This document shows, one piece after another, positions 19,725-29,374 of a stretch of 64,000 nucleotides of DNA; position 1 is the stretch's first letter; every line of letters begins with the position of its first letter. The notes under the pieces are model-generated. The model did no database searches and had not been told where the DNA came from. It saw only the letters and a program-made list of their open reading frames with translations. The stretch spans positions 174,743 to 238,742 of the forward strand of contig NZ_JACOGA010000009.1 of NCBI RefSeq assembly GCF_014284175.1, written 5' to 3'. Origin of the DNA: Affinundibacterium flavidum. GTDB taxonomy: Bacteria; Pseudomonadota; Gammaproteobacteria; Burkholderiales; Burkholderiaceae_D. The translations under genes were made by a program, and so were the position numbers.

Positions 19725-21905
19725 ATGGAACTCGAAACCAATACTTCTGGTCTGGAAATTAAGACGCAACGTCTGTGGTTGGCGCACACAGTTGAGTTGC
19801 TATCGTCTATGCGTTTTGCGATCAGCTTACTCACGATTATCGCGATCTCGTCGATCATCGGGACAGTACTGAAGCAAAATGAACCCTTGCCCAATTATGT
19901 GAATCAATTGGGGCCATTTTGGTTTGAAGTGTTTCAACATCTGAGCTTATATTCACTGTATTCGGCCTGGTGGTTCTTGACGATTATGGGTTTCTTGGTG
20001 CTATCCACCAGTTTGTGTCTGATTCGCAATGCACCCAAAATGTTGAAAGATATGCGGAGTTGGCGTGAAAACGTACGTGAACAATCTTTGCGTAATTTTC
20101 ATCATAAAGCGGAGTGGAGTAGCGAATCGAACAAGGAGCTCTTGACGACTCAACTGAGCTCGCAAATCAAGCGGCTAGGCTATCAATTCAAAATTGTACA
20201 AAAAGATAATGCAACGTTGATCGCTGCGAAACAAGGTGCTGGCAATAAATGGGGCTATATTTTTGCGCATGCCGCGATCGTAGTGATTTGTATTGGCGGT
20301 TTGCTGGATTCTGACTTGGCGATACGTTTCCAGACCTGGTTCGGTGGCAAAGTGCCATTTGAAGGCAGTGGCGTATTGATTTCGCAAATACCTGAAAAAC
20401 ACAAGCTGTCCTTAGCGAACCCAACCTTTCGCGGCAATATTGCTATCCCTGAAGGCATGAGTGGGAACACCGCGGTGATTCCACAAACCAAAGGCGTGTT
20501 ATTGCAAGACTTACCATTCACGATAGAGCTGAAAAAATTCAACATCGATTTCTATTCGACAGGCATGCCTAAATTATTTGCCAGCGATGTAGTGATCAAG
20601 GATCACGAAACTGGCAAGAGTTTCCCTGCAACGGTGAAAGTCAATCATCCTCTGCTGTACAAAGGCTATGCGGTTTTCCAGTCTAGTTTTGATGACGGCG
20701 GCAGTAAATTACAAATTAAAGCACATGCGATGGCGGGTGCGAATGCGCACCAGTTTCCGATTGATGCCAAAATGGGCGGATCAAACCCTTTGACCTTGGA
20801 GCAGACCAGTGGCCGTGGCGAATACACGATAGAGTGGACTGCATTCCGGCCATTTAACGTGGAAAATTTGGCACGTGATGGACAAGATTTACGTGCAGTG
20901 AATCCAGATAAAAATTTTACACAGCAACTGACTGCAGATTTGGATAAACATTCAGGTTCCGCCGCCAAAAACGCGAATAATAAAGATCTGAAAAATGTAG
21001 GCCCAAGTATGCAATATAAATTGCGGGATAAAACAGGGCAGGCACGTGAATTCAATAACTACATGCAGCCAATTTTGTTAGAAGGTAATTGGGTATTTTT
21101 GGCAGGTGCGCGAGACTCTCCGAATGAGCAATTCCGTTATTTGAGAATTCCTGCAGACGAAAACGATAAGTTAGATGAATGGATGCGTTTGCGTGCCGCT
21201 TTAGCCAATCCTGAATTACGTGAACGCGCGGCAGAGGCCTACGCGAAACGCGCTTTGCCTGCCACCAGTGCGGCAGCAATGCAAACACAGTTAGCCACTT
21301 CTGCTAAGAAAGGTTTAGCGATTTTTGCAGGGGAAGGTGAAGATAAGTTAGTTGGGCTTAGTGCAATTAACGGGTTCTTAAAAAAAATTCCCGAAGCTGA
21401 ACAATCCAGAACCGCCGAAATATTCATGAAAATTTTGAATGGCAGCATGTGGGACCTGTGGCAATTGGCACGCGTGAAAGATGGTTTGCCTGTGTTGGAG
21501 TTGACCGAAAAGCGGGCACTATTCTTGCAGCAAGCTACTTCAGCGCTGTCGGATGCATTTTTCTACGGTGCGCCTGTTTATTTGCAAATGACAGGCTTTG
21601 AAGAGATCAAAGCTTCGGTGTTCCAGGTAACGCGGGCACCGGGACAGAATGTGGTGTATCTTGGCTGTTTGTTCCTCGTGATCGGGGTGTTCGCTATGTT
21701 CTACATTCGCGAACGTCGTTTATGGTTATGGATTAAGCAAGATGACGCTGGAAGTCAGGTTTTGATGGCATTGAGTTCACAGCGCAAGACGCTCGATTTT
21801 GAGAAAGAGTTCGAGCAACTGAAGCTGCAACTGAAGCTGCAGTTGAGACCGCAAGCGACAGCGACGGATTCGACGCCGGGCAAATCAGTTGACTCCTCAA
21901 TCTGA
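19725..21905 (+). CDS. resB: cytochrome c biogenesis protein ResB
   Basis: 726 residues from the ATG at 19725. The in-frame ATG at 19695 is within a terminator hairpin, so I prefer the later one. ResB forms, with CcsB, the system II complex that moves haem across the inner membrane and joins it to apocytochrome. Membrane segments occur at about residues 30-50, 80-100 and 180-200 and again near 640-660; the large middle part (about 210-630) is periplasmic, and the end is cytoplasmic and charged. An 11-base direct repeat (CTGAAGCTGCA) in the last 80 bases encodes LKLQLKLQ. ccsB follows 53 bp later. Confidence 0.92.
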   Translation: MELETNTSGLEIKTQRLWLAHTVELLSSMRFAISLLTIIAISSIIGTVLKQNEPLPNYVNQLGPFWFEVFQHLSLYSLYSAWWFLTIMGFLVLSTSLCLIRNAPKMLKDMRSWRENVREQSLRNFHHKAEWSSESNKELLTTQLSSQIKRLGYQFKIVQKDNATLIAAKQGAGNKWGYIFAHAAIVVICIGGLLDSDLAIRFQTWFGGKVPFEGSGVLISQIPEKHKLSLANPTFRGNIAIPEGMSGNTAVIPQTKGVLLQDLPFTIELKKFNIDFYSTGMPKLFASDVVIKDHETGKSFPATVKVNHPLLYKGYAVFQSSFDDGGSKLQIKAHAMAGANAHQFPIDAKMGGSNPLTLEQTSGRGEYTIEWTAFRPFNVENLARDGQDLRAVNPDKNFTQQLTADLDKHSGSAAKNANNKDLKNVGPSMQYKLRDKTGQAREFNNYMQPILLEGNWVFLAGARDSPNEQFRYLRIPADENDKLDEWMRLRAALANPELRERAAEAYAKRALPATSAAAMQTQLATSAKKGLAIFAGEGEDKLVGLSAINGFLKKIPEAEQSRTAEIFMKILNGSMWDLWQLARVKDGLPVLELTEKRALFLQQATSALSDAFFYGAPVYLQMTGFEEIKASVFQVTRAPGQNVVYLGCLFLVIGVFAMFYIRERRLWLWIKQDDAGSQVLMALSSQRKTLDFEKEFEQLKLQLKLQLRPQATATDSTPGKSVDSSI

Positions 21906-21958
21906 AGCAACTCGCGATTGGTGTATAAAGTATTAAAAATTATTCACACAGGATATGT

Positions 21959-23095
21959 ATGGAAACTAGTCTGACCTATCAAAGTTATTGGAAGCGTTTA
22001 GGCGCTTTTGATTGGCTATATGCGCTCATGTTGAGTGCGGGTGCCCTATATGCCTTCAAGATGTATGGTGCGCATATGGACATTTATGAAGAGGCGATTT
22101 TGCTCTTAAGCGCGCCAACCTTCGCTGTATTGGGGTGGAATTGGAAGCCGGTGCGTGCTTTGATGATCGTGTTGGCAGTTTTATCTTTATTTGCGATCTC
22201 GCAATACGCAGGCTCTTTAGATTTGGCGAATAAGAAGTTCTTCTTGAAATATTTATTGTCGAGCCAGTCGGCGATTTTGTGGATGAGCACTTTCTTCGTG
22301 TTGTCGACTTTGTTCTACTGGGGCGGTTTAATTGCGCGTTCTGATTTTGGTGCGTCAGTTGGTTCCGGTTTATGCTGGGCGGCGGTGATCATGGGCTTTA
22401 CCGGTTTATTAGTGCGCTGGTATGAATCGTATTTGATAGGTGCCGATGTTGGTCATATTCCTGTTTCCAATTTGTACGAAGTATTCATTTTGTTCTCGAT
22501 GATTACAGCTTTGTTCTATCTGTATTACGAGCAAAGTTATGGCACACGTCAGTTGGGCGCTTTTGTTTTGCTGGTCATTTCTGCTGCAGTGGGATTTTTG
22601 TTGTGGTACACCGTGAGTCGTGATGCAGCCGATATTCAGCCTTTGGTACCAGCCTTGCAGAGTTGGTGGATGAAGATACACGTACCGGCAAACTTTATTG
22701 GTTACGGCACGTTTTCTTTAGCGGCGATGGTCGGTGTGGCGTACCTGTTTAAATCAAAAGGGATGTTGCAAGATCGCTTGCCGAGTTTGGAAGTGCTGGA
22801 CGACGTCATGTATAAGGCGATTGCCGTCGGCTTCGCATTCTTCACGATTGCCACGATTCTGGGGGCTTTATGGGCGGCTGAGGCATGGGGCGGCTATTGG
22901 TCATGGGATCCGAAAGAAACCTGGGCCTTGATCGTCTGGTTAAATTATGCCGCATGGCTACACATGCGTTTGATGAAAGGATTGCGCGGTCAGGTTGCGG
23001 CGTGGTGGGCAGTAATCGGCTTGCTGGTGACGACTTTTGCTTTCCTCGGCGTGAATATGTTCTTGTCTGGTTTGCATTCATACGGCGCACTGTAA
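21959..23095 (+). CDS. ccsB: cytochrome c biogenesis protein CcsB (ResC-like haem lyase)
   Basis: 378 residues with about eight membrane segments. It is the haem-handling partner of ResB. The tryptophan-rich WWD signature lies at 310-320 (WGGYWSWDPKE), followed by WALIVWLNYAAWLHMR, and conserved histidines flank it (HVPANF at 241). In plastids the homologue is CcsA. It shares an operon with resB and is closed by a terminator. Confidence 0.94.
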   Translation: METSLTYQSYWKRLGAFDWLYALMLSAGALYAFKMYGAHMDIYEEAILLLSAPTFAVLGWNWKPVRALMIVLAVLSLFAISQYAGSLDLANKKFFLKYLLSSQSAILWMSTFFVLSTLFYWGGLIARSDFGASVGSGLCWAAVIMGFTGLLVRWYESYLIGADVGHIPVSNLYEVFILFSMITALFYLYYEQSYGTRQLGAFVLLVISAAVGFLLWYTVSRDAADIQPLVPALQSWWMKIHVPANFIGYGTFSLAAMVGVAYLFKSKGMLQDRLPSLEVLDDVMYKAIAVGFAFFTIATILGALWAAEAWGGYWSWDPKETWALIVWLNYAAWLHMRLMKGLRGQVAAWWAVIGLLVTTFAFLGVNMFLSGLHSYGAL

Positions 23096-23149
23096 TTCAA
23101 TTGCTTCGTTGAGAAAAACGGCATCGACTTTCATGGTCGATGATCTGAA

Positions 23150-23185
23150 CCCCAATAGTTGGTCACCAGCTATTGGGGTTTTTTT
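23150..23185 (+). terminator. intrinsic terminator after ccsB
   Basis: CCCCAATAG and CTATTGGGG form the outer stem, extended by a T-G pair and TGG / CCA around the loop TCA, followed by TTTTTTT. A 7-bp hairpin (CATCGAC / GTCGATG, 23122-23142) lies just before. The remaining bases to msrP hold a short run of GAGAAATC repeats and no gene. Confidence 0.85.
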
Positions 23186-23370
23186 ATGATGTTGAAGGAA
23201 ACTTTTGATTTCTTGTAAGGTTCAAACCTAATCTCCGACTTATGAGACACTTAGATGATCTTTGCAGATCAAGTCAAGCGTAGTTAGCGCCCTAACAAAG
23301 CCATGCTCGAATTTACTAGTAGGCGAGCAATTGAGAAATCGAGAAATCGAGAAAATAAAGAGGAATGATT

Positions 23371-24351
23371 ATGCGCAATCCGTTTCAACAATATGGTGAC
23401 CATCCACCGAGCGCGGCAGAAATTACGCCGCGTGAGATATTTGAGTCGCGCCGCGATTTTATGCGCCAGTTGGCAGTGGGGTCGATTGCCAGCGCTTCTT
23501 TGGTGGAAATGGCAAGTCGCGAGGTGTTTGCTCAAAGCGCTGGAGCGCAAAAGCTGGCAGCGATGGCTAATCCTGCCTTTGTCGTCATGGATAAAAAAAC
23601 CGCCTACAAAGATGCGACTAGCTATAACAATTTTTACGAATTCGGCACTGACAAAGCAGATCCTGCGGAAACCGCCGGTAGCCTGAAAACTCGTCCATGG
23701 ACGATCACGATAGAAGGTGAAGTGAAGAAATCGATTACTCTCGATCTCGATAGCTTGCTGAAACTGGCGCCGTTGGAAGAGCGTGTGTACCGACTGCGCT
23801 GTGTCGAAGGCTGGTCGATGGTGATCCCGTGGATAGGATATTCCCTGTCGAATTTATTGAAAAAAGTGGAACCAACCAGCAATGCGCGCTATGTAGAGTT
23901 CATCTCACTGGCGGATAAGCGTCAGATGCCGGGTGTGAGTAGTCGCGTATTGCAATGGCCATATACCGAAGGTTTGCGTATGGATGAGGCTATGCATCCG
24001 CTAAGCTTGATGGCGCTCGGCATGTACGGCGAAGTGCTGCCGAATCAAAACGGAGCGCCAGTGCGCTTGGTCGTGCCATGGAAGTACGGATTCAAATCGG
24101 CAAAATCGATCGTCAAAATTCGCCTGACCAAAGATCAGCCGCGTACCTCATGGAATTTATCTGCACCCGATGAATATGGTTTCTATTCGAATGTGAATCC
24201 AGAAGTCGATCATCCGCGTTGGTCGCAAGCATCCGAACGACGTATCGGTGAAGATGGATTTTTGAGTCGCAAGCGTAAGACGCTGATGTTTAATGGCTAT
24301 AGCGAAGTAGCTAGTTTATACAGCGGTATGGATTTAAGAAAAAACTATTGA
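23371..24351 (+). CDS. msrP: protein-methionine-sulfoxide reductase catalytic subunit MsrP
   Basis: 326 residues from the ATG at 23371; AAGAGGA at 23358-23364 is well spaced for it and too close for the ATG at 23365. MsrP is a periplasmic molybdenum enzyme that reduces methionine sulfoxide in oxidised proteins. The twin-arginine export motif is SRRDFMRQL (Arg27, Arg28). The Mo-binding cysteine is Cys144 in [15 protein letters not shown]. It overlaps the end-region of msrQ, its membrane partner, with coupling at the TTGAGG junction. Confidence 0.96.
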   Translation: MRNPFQQYGDHPPSAAEITPREIFESRRDFMRQLAVGSIASASLVEMASREVFAQSAGAQKLAAMANPAFVVMDKKTAYKDATSYNNFYEFGTDKADPAETAGSLKTRPWTITIEGEVKKSITLDLDSLLKLAPLEERVYRLRCVEGWSMVIPWIGYSLSNLLKKVEPTSNARYVEFISLADKRQMPGVSSRVLQWPYTEGLRMDEAMHPLSLMALGMYGEVLPNQNGAPVRLVVPWKYGFKSAKSIVKIRLTKDQPRTSWNLSAPDEYGFYSNVNPEVDHPRWSQASERRIGEDGFLSRKRKTLMFNGYSEVASLYSGMDLRKNY

Positions 24352-24359
24352 GGTTGACC

Positions 24360-24971
24360 ATGAAGTCATTGAGCAATCGTCAATTGCAACTACTGAAGCT
24401 CTTTCTTTTTGTGCTTGCCGCCTTGCCATTCTTGCGTTTGGCGTATGCCGTTTATCAAGACAATTTAGGTGCTAATCCACTGGAATTTATTACACGTAAT
24501 ACCGGTGACTGGACCTTGTATTTTCTCTGCATCACGCTGGCAGTAACGCCGTTGAGAAAATTGCTCGGCTGGCATTGGTTAATACGCTTACGTCGCATGC
24601 TGGGCTTATATAGCTTCTTTTACGCGTTTTTGCACTTTCTGACGTTTTTGTGGTTTGATCATTTTTTTGATATCGGCGATATGTGGCGCGATATCGTCAA
24701 GCGGCCTTTTATTACCATTGGTTTCATTACGTTTGTGCTTTTGCTGCCATTGGCGATTACTAGCAATAACGCGATGATACGGCGCTTAGGAGGTAAGCAA
24801 TGGCAGTTATTACATAGACTGATTTATCTGATCGTGCCACTCGGTGTGTTGCATTATTTCTGGATGAAGGCCGGCAAGAATTTATTGCTGCAACCGCTAT
24901 TGTTCGCTGCGCTAGTAAGCACTTTGTTGGGTTTGCGCTTGTATTGGCGACTGCAATCTAAGCGCGCTTAA
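24360..24971 (+). CDS. msrQ: MsrQ haem-binding membrane subunit
   Basis: 203 residues from the ATG at 24360, with GAGG about six bases upstream. The earlier in-frame TTG overlaps the msrP stop and is less likely. About six membrane helices of the ferric-reductase type. MsrQ takes electrons from the cytosol or quinol pool and passes them to MsrP. Histidines in FLHFLTFLWFDHFF and LLHRLIYLIVPLGVLHYF are likely haem ligands. It converges on lptM with only 13 bp between. Confidence 0.94.
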   Translation: MKSLSNRQLQLLKLFLFVLAALPFLRLAYAVYQDNLGANPLEFITRNTGDWTLYFLCITLAVTPLRKLLGWHWLIRLRRMLGLYSFFYAFLHFLTFLWFDHFFDIGDMWRDIVKRPFITIGFITFVLLLPLAITSNNAMIRRLGGKQWQLLHRLIYLIVPLGVLHYFWMKAGKNLLLQPLLFAALVSTLLGLRLYWRLQSKRA

Positions 24972-24984
24972 CATAATCTTGGTT

Positions 24985-25173
24985 CTACGGTTGCTGCGTC
25001 TTTTCCACGGAAGCTGGTGGTGTTGGTGCAGTTGGTGCAGTAGTAGCGGCAGGACTTACGGGTTTTTTCTCAGGCAGGTACAAAGGACCTTTTTGACCAC
25101 AGGCGCTGAGCAACAACGTGCTAGATAAAATTAGCCCTGACGAGAGCAGGGAGATGTGAGTGCGTTTATTCAA
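24985..25173 (-). CDS. lptM: LPS-assembly lipoprotein LptM (YifL family)
   Basis: 62 residues. Lipoprotein signal with lipobox LLSAC, then the CGQKGPLYLPEK motif that defines LptM, followed by a Pro/Ala/Thr-rich tail. LptM helps mature the LptD-LptE translocon of the outer membrane. It is divergent from cyaY. In many proteobacteria lysA follows lptM; here msrQ converges instead and lysA is absent. Confidence 0.92.
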   Translation of the reverse strand: MNKRTHISLLSSGLILSSTLLLSACGQKGPLYLPEKKPVSPAATTAPTAPTPPASVEKTQQP

Positions 25174-25236
25174 AATCTAAGAACCCGTATAGAATGTTGC
25201 ATGTGCAGAGAATATCAATCCAAGCGGGAGTGTAAC

Positions 25237-25551
25237 ATGACGGAATCAGAATTTTTAGTAATGGCCGATAGCTGCTTGCAGCAGGTGCAAGATATGTTTG
25301 AGCAGGCATTTGAAAATGATGTCTGGGATGTCGATACCAAACGCAGTGGCAATGTGCTGGAAATTGAGTTTGTCGACAACGGCTCAAAGATTATCGTCAA
25401 TAGCCAGGCGCCTATGCAGGAGATGTGGGTGGCCGCGCGTTCCGGCGGATTTCACTATAAGCATGACGGTGAGTTCTGGCGTAATACCCGCGATAGTTCT
25501 GAATTATTTGCCGTGCTGCGTAGCATAGCTGAGGTTCAAAATAAGGCATAG
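25237..25551 (+). CDS. cyaY: iron donor protein CyaY (frataxin)
   Basis: 104 residues from the ATG at 25237, which has GGGAG six bases upstream. The longer frame from 25156 adds a non-conserved piece. Frataxin binds iron through an acidic first helix and modulates IscS in Fe-S assembly. Acidic residues cluster in the N-terminal third (FEQAFENDVWDVD), and the conserved sheet is seen in NKQ-type positions IVNSQAPMQEMWVAARSGGFHY. Confidence 0.94.
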   Translation: MTESEFLVMADSCLQQVQDMFEQAFENDVWDVDTKRSGNVLEIEFVDNGSKIIVNSQAPMQEMWVAARSGGFHYKHDGEFWRNTRDSSELFAVLRSIAEVQNKA

Positions 25552-25587
25552 ACCATTCATTGTAGATAGCTAATTAAACGGCGACAC

Positions 25588-25622
25588 AAAAAAATAGCGA
25601 GAAATTTTCTCGCTATTTTTTT
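25588..25622. terminator. bidirectional terminator between cyaY and mrcA
   Basis: A near-perfect stem of about 15 bp, AAAAAAATAGCGAGA against its complement, around a 5-base loop. The A-run on one side and T-run on the other make it work for both converging genes. Confidence 0.85.
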
Positions 25623-25654
25623 GTACGTAATTTATGTGACTTGCCGATATTACG

Positions 25655-27967
25655 CTATTCAATAATCACTTCGTCCGCATTAAGATTTCGCAATGCCGAT
25701 CCTGGTGGGTTTTCGACATAGAAGTAATCACCTTCTGCTTGAATAATGCCGTTCGGAATCGGGCGTTCCATAATCGGAATATCGCGCAAGGCGCGTTGCA
25801 TATAACCTATCCAGATTGGTAAGGCGAGCCCACCACCTGTTTCGCGATTGCCAAGATTACGTGGTTGGTCGTAACCTATCCATGCCACACCAACGATCTT
25901 TGCTTGATAACCAGCAAACCACGCATCGATAGAATCGTTCGTAGTACCAGTCTTGCCTGCGATATCCGGACGTTTCAGTACTAGCGCTTTAGTTGCGGTA
26001 CCGAAGCGTACTACGTCGCGCAGCATACTATCCATTAGGAAGGCGTTGCGTTCATCAATCACGCGATTCGCTTCATCTTCTGCGGTATCTGGTTTTGCCT
26101 GCGAAATGATTTTGCCATTGGCATCGGTAATTTTGGCGATCAAGTACGGATTAATTTTATAGCCGCCATTCGCGAACACGGCGTAAGCACCTGCCATTTG
26201 CAATGGCGTCACCGCACCGGCGCCTAGTGCTAAAGTTAAGTAGGGAGGATTTTTCTCAGGCAAGAAACCAAATCGACTCGTATATTCTTGTCCGTATTTC
26301 GCGCCCACCTTTTGCAGGATACGAATAGAAATCATATTCTTTGATTTTGTTAAACCCTTACGCATTGACATTGGGCCTTCATATTTGCCGTCGTAATTTT
26401 TGGGTTCCCATGCTTGTCCGCCCGTTTGACCAGCATCAAAACTGATAGGTGCATCATTGATGATGGTGAGAGGCGACAAACCTTTTTCCAGTGATGATGA
26501 ATAGATAAAGGGCTTGAAGCTAGAACCAGGTTGACGCCAAGCTTGGGTCACGTGGTTAAATTTATTGAGGTTATAGTCAAAACCACCTACGAGGGCGCGA
26601 ATCGCACCGTCTTGGGTATCTGCAGCGACAAATGCCGATTGTACTTCTGGCATTTGAATAATCGACCAGTTCTTGCCATCAAGAATCACACGGATCACAG
26701 CACCGCGTTGAATCCGTTTATTAGCGGGCGCATTGGGTTTTAAGCCAGTTGCACCAAAGCTTAATCCTGGACCGGTAATTTGTATTTCTTCACCATTGGA
26801 CAGTACTGCTTTCACCGCGCTTGGACTAGCTTCGGTCACCATGGCAGCTAAGATGTCACCACTGTCAGGATGGTCTGCCAATTCTTTTTCTATCATCTCA
26901 TCCGCTGCCTCTTTATTGCGGGGCAATTCGATGATGGCTTCTGGCCCGCGATAGCCATGACGGCGTTCGTAATCGAGGACACCTTTGCGCAAAGATGCGT
27001 AAGCAGTTTCTTGCTCTTCTTTCGTTATCGTGGTGTAGACATTAAAGCCACGTGTGTAGGTTTCTTCTTTAAATTGTTCGTAGACTAACTGACGCGCCAT
27101 TTCGGCGACATACTCAGCATGAATACCAAATTCTGCACTATTAGTTTTGATATGTAGTTTTTCGACTTTAGCTTGTTCAAATTGCGCTTCCGTGATGTAG
27201 CCTAGTTGCTTCATGCGTTGCAAAATGTATTGTTGACGCACTGTCGCTCGTTTTGGGTTAGCGACCGGGTTGTAGGCAGATGGCGCTTTGGGCAGGCCTG
27301 CCAACATGGCCGCTTCGGCCACGGTGACTTCTTTGAGGTTCTTACCAAAATAAATTTGGGCAGCTGATGAAAATCCGTAAGCACGTTGTCCCAGATAAAT
27401 TTGATTCATATACACTTCCAGAATCTGATCCTTGGTCAAGTTCTGTTCGATTTTCCAGGCCAATAAAATTTCATAAATTTTACGTTTGACGGTTTGTTCG
27501 GTGGATAAAAAGAAATTTCTTGCAACTTGCTGCGTGATCGTCGATGCACCTTGTTTGTTGCCACTAGTGACATTGTTGATAGCGGCGCGGGTAATCCCTA
27601 TGTAATCAACTCCACCATGTTCGTAAAAACGATCATCTTCGATGGCCAGCACCGCTTTTTTCATGACCTCGGGGATTTCTGCGAAATGGACGACATTTCT
27701 ACGTTCCTCACCAAATTCCGCAATCAGCACATTGTCGGCTGAGAAGACGCGCATCGGCATTTTCGGACGATAACTGGTAATTGCGTCGATTTCTGGTAAA
27801 TTGGGATAAGCCATCGTGATAGCAAACACTAGAACCAGCAAGCCAGCCAGAAATAAACCGAATAAAACCAGGCAAATCTGTAAGAAGATGCTTAAGGCCA
27901 CACTTTTTGGCTTAGGTGTGGAGCTCGGTGCATCGTTGGGCGCTTCGATAGATGGTGTTGATGACAT
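25655..27967 (-). CDS. mrcA: penicillin-binding protein 1A
   Basis: 770 residues from the ATG at 27967; a TTG-initiated reading from 28015 would start upstream of a good -10 element and was rejected. A bifunctional inner-membrane enzyme that polymerises and cross-links peptidoglycan. Order: short cytosolic part, one membrane helix, a GT51 glycosyltransferase domain (AIEDDRFYEHGGVDYIG, TITQQVARN), an OB-like insert, then the transpeptidase with SSFK, SKN and KTGTT motifs. It is divergent from the pilM operon, a very common pairing in proteobacteria. Confidence 0.96.
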   Translation of the reverse strand: MSSTPSIEAPNDAPSSTPKPKSVALSIFLQICLVLFGLFLAGLLVLVFAITMAYPNLPEIDAITSYRPKMPMRVFSADNVLIAEFGEERRNVVHFAEIPEVMKKAVLAIEDDRFYEHGGVDYIGITRAAINNVTSGNKQGASTITQQVARNFFLSTEQTVKRKIYEILLAWKIEQNLTKDQILEVYMNQIYLGQRAYGFSSAAQIYFGKNLKEVTVAEAAMLAGLPKAPSAYNPVANPKRATVRQQYILQRMKQLGYITEAQFEQAKVEKLHIKTNSAEFGIHAEYVAEMARQLVYEQFKEETYTRGFNVYTTITKEEQETAYASLRKGVLDYERRHGYRGPEAIIELPRNKEAADEMIEKELADHPDSGDILAAMVTEASPSAVKAVLSNGEEIQITGPGLSFGATGLKPNAPANKRIQRGAVIRVILDGKNWSIIQMPEVQSAFVAADTQDGAIRALVGGFDYNLNKFNHVTQAWRQPGSSFKPFIYSSSLEKGLSPLTIINDAPISFDAGQTGGQAWEPKNYDGKYEGPMSMRKGLTKSKNMISIRILQKVGAKYGQEYTSRFGFLPEKNPPYLTLALGAGAVTPLQMAGAYAVFANGGYKINPYLIAKITDANGKIISQAKPDTAEDEANRVIDERNAFLMDSMLRDVVRFGTATKALVLKRPDIAGKTGTTNDSIDAWFAGYQAKIVGVAWIGYDQPRNLGNRETGGGLALPIWIGYMQRALRDIPIMERPIPNGIIQAEGDYFYVENPPGSALRNLNADEVIIE

Positions 27968-27998
27968 GGCAACTTCTAGAAATAGAATACAGATGCGC

Positions 27999-28027
27999 AT
28001 TATAACTGTCGCCAATCAACTATAAAA
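27999..28027 (-). promoter_or_regulatory. candidate mrcA promoter
   Basis: On the - strand a perfect TATAAT occupies 28004-27999. The -35 region 17 bases upstream is weak (TTTTAT). The predicted start near 27992 leaves a leader of about 25 bases before the ATG at 27967, and would exclude the longer N-terminus. Confidence 0.4.
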
Positions 28028-28100
28028 AATGCATTTCGGCGTTTTTTTGCCCTAAGTGGAGAATTGACAACGCAAAAGCGCAAGTTAGCCTTGAAAATGC

Positions 28101-28130
28101 TTTACATTACACTCCCCTTATTGCTAGGAT
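28101..28130 (+). promoter_or_regulatory. candidate pilMNOPQ promoter
   Basis: TTTACA (28101-28106) is one base from consensus. TAGGAT (28125-28130) is preceded by TGC, giving an extended -10, with an 18-base spacer. The start near 28137 leaves a leader of about 158 bases before pilM. I found no sigma-54 site here. Confidence 0.5.
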
Positions 28131-28294
28131 TTAACGTAAGCTAGTATGAGTGTCAGCTAAATCGCGGTTTTTAAAAGAAAAAATGGATTTTGAGATCGCA
28201 TACATTGTTTTTGTAGAGCAATAATATCGCCGCCCGCCAGCTGAATTTTTGATACATTTGGCATGAAAAAAATTATTTATATGAGGGGATATCC

Positions 28295-29374
28295 TTGGCT
28301 TTAGATCTAGCATCATTGCTCGGAAAAAAGAATCCGCCCCTAGTGGGCTTGGATATCAGCACGTCTGACGTCAAGCTGGTAGAACTCTCTCGTTCCGGCG
28401 AAAAAGATTTTAAATTGGAGCGTTGCGCATCTGAGCCTTTGCCAAAAGGCGCGGTCGTTGACGGTAATATTGAAAACCTGGAGCAAGTTTCAGAGGCGAT
28501 CATGCGTGTTTTAAAACGCAGCGGTTCCGGAACTAGAAATGTCGCCCTGGCTATGCCGGCGTCTTCTGTGATTACCAAAAAGATGATACTCCCGGGTAGC
28601 TTGACCGAGCAGGCATTGGAATTTCAGGTGGAATCCGAAGCAAGTCAATATATTCCCTTTGCAATGGATGAGGTCAGTATCGATTTTTGCGTGATTGGCC
28701 CAACTGCCAATTCTGACGAAGATGTTGATGTGCTCTTGGCCGCGTCTCGCAAAGAAAAGATTGAGGACAGGGTTGCTGCCGCACAGGCATCGGGTTTGCA
28801 AGCCAAAGTCATGGATATTGAATCATATGCGGCACGGGCTGCGGTAGAGCGCTTGATAGAGCAGCAGCCGAATGGTGGTCAAGATCAAATTTATGCACTG
28901 TTTCAAATCGGCTCAAAAGTTACTTACATTTCTATCCTGCTCAATGGAGAAGTGATCTATGAGCGTGATCAGCAGTTTGGTGGGAATCAATTGACGCAAG
29001 ATATTGTACGAAATTACGGACTATCCTTCGAGGAAGCTGAAACTAAGAAGCGTCAAAGTGATTTGCCCGATAGCTATGAAATGGAACTGCTTGAACCATT
29101 TTTGGAAAATGCCGCATTGGAAGTCACGCGAGCAATTCAATTTTTCTTCACCTCTACCCCATACACTCGCATAGATCAGATTTTCTTGGGAGGCGGTTGC
29201 GCAATGTTGCCAGGCTTAGTCGATATTGTTGCTGAGCGAACCAAACTATCAACTTCCGTGATTAGTCCTTTCAAAGGTATGGATTTGGGATCAAGCGTCA
29301 ACGAGAAGTCATTGCGAAATGACGCACCCTCCTACTTGGTCGCATGTGGTTTGGCGATGCGGAGGTTCGGATAA
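28295..29374 (+). CDS. pilM: type IV pilus inner-membrane assembly protein PilM
   Basis: 359 residues from a TTG start with GAGGGG six bases upstream. PilM is a cytosolic actin-like ATP-binding protein that recruits PilN and forms a ring linking the pilus motors to PilNO. The FtsA-like fold is visible: VGLDISTSDVKLVELS (phosphate 1), ALFQIGSKVTYISIL (phosphate 2) and IDQIFLGGGCAMLPGL (adenosine loop). It heads the pilMNOPQ operon; pilN overlaps its stop by one base. Confidence 0.94.
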   Translation: MALDLASLLGKKNPPLVGLDISTSDVKLVELSRSGEKDFKLERCASEPLPKGAVVDGNIENLEQVSEAIMRVLKRSGSGTRNVALAMPASSVITKKMILPGSLTEQALEFQVESEASQYIPFAMDEVSIDFCVIGPTANSDEDVDVLLAASRKEKIEDRVAAAQASGLQAKVMDIESYAARAAVERLIEQQPNGGQDQIYALFQIGSKVTYISILLNGEVIYERDQQFGGNQLTQDIVRNYGLSFEEAETKKRQSDLPDSYEMELLEPFLENAALEVTRAIQFFFTSTPYTRIDQIFLGGGCAMLPGLVDIVAERTKLSTSVISPFKGMDLGSSVNEKSLRNDAPSYLVACGLAMRRFG

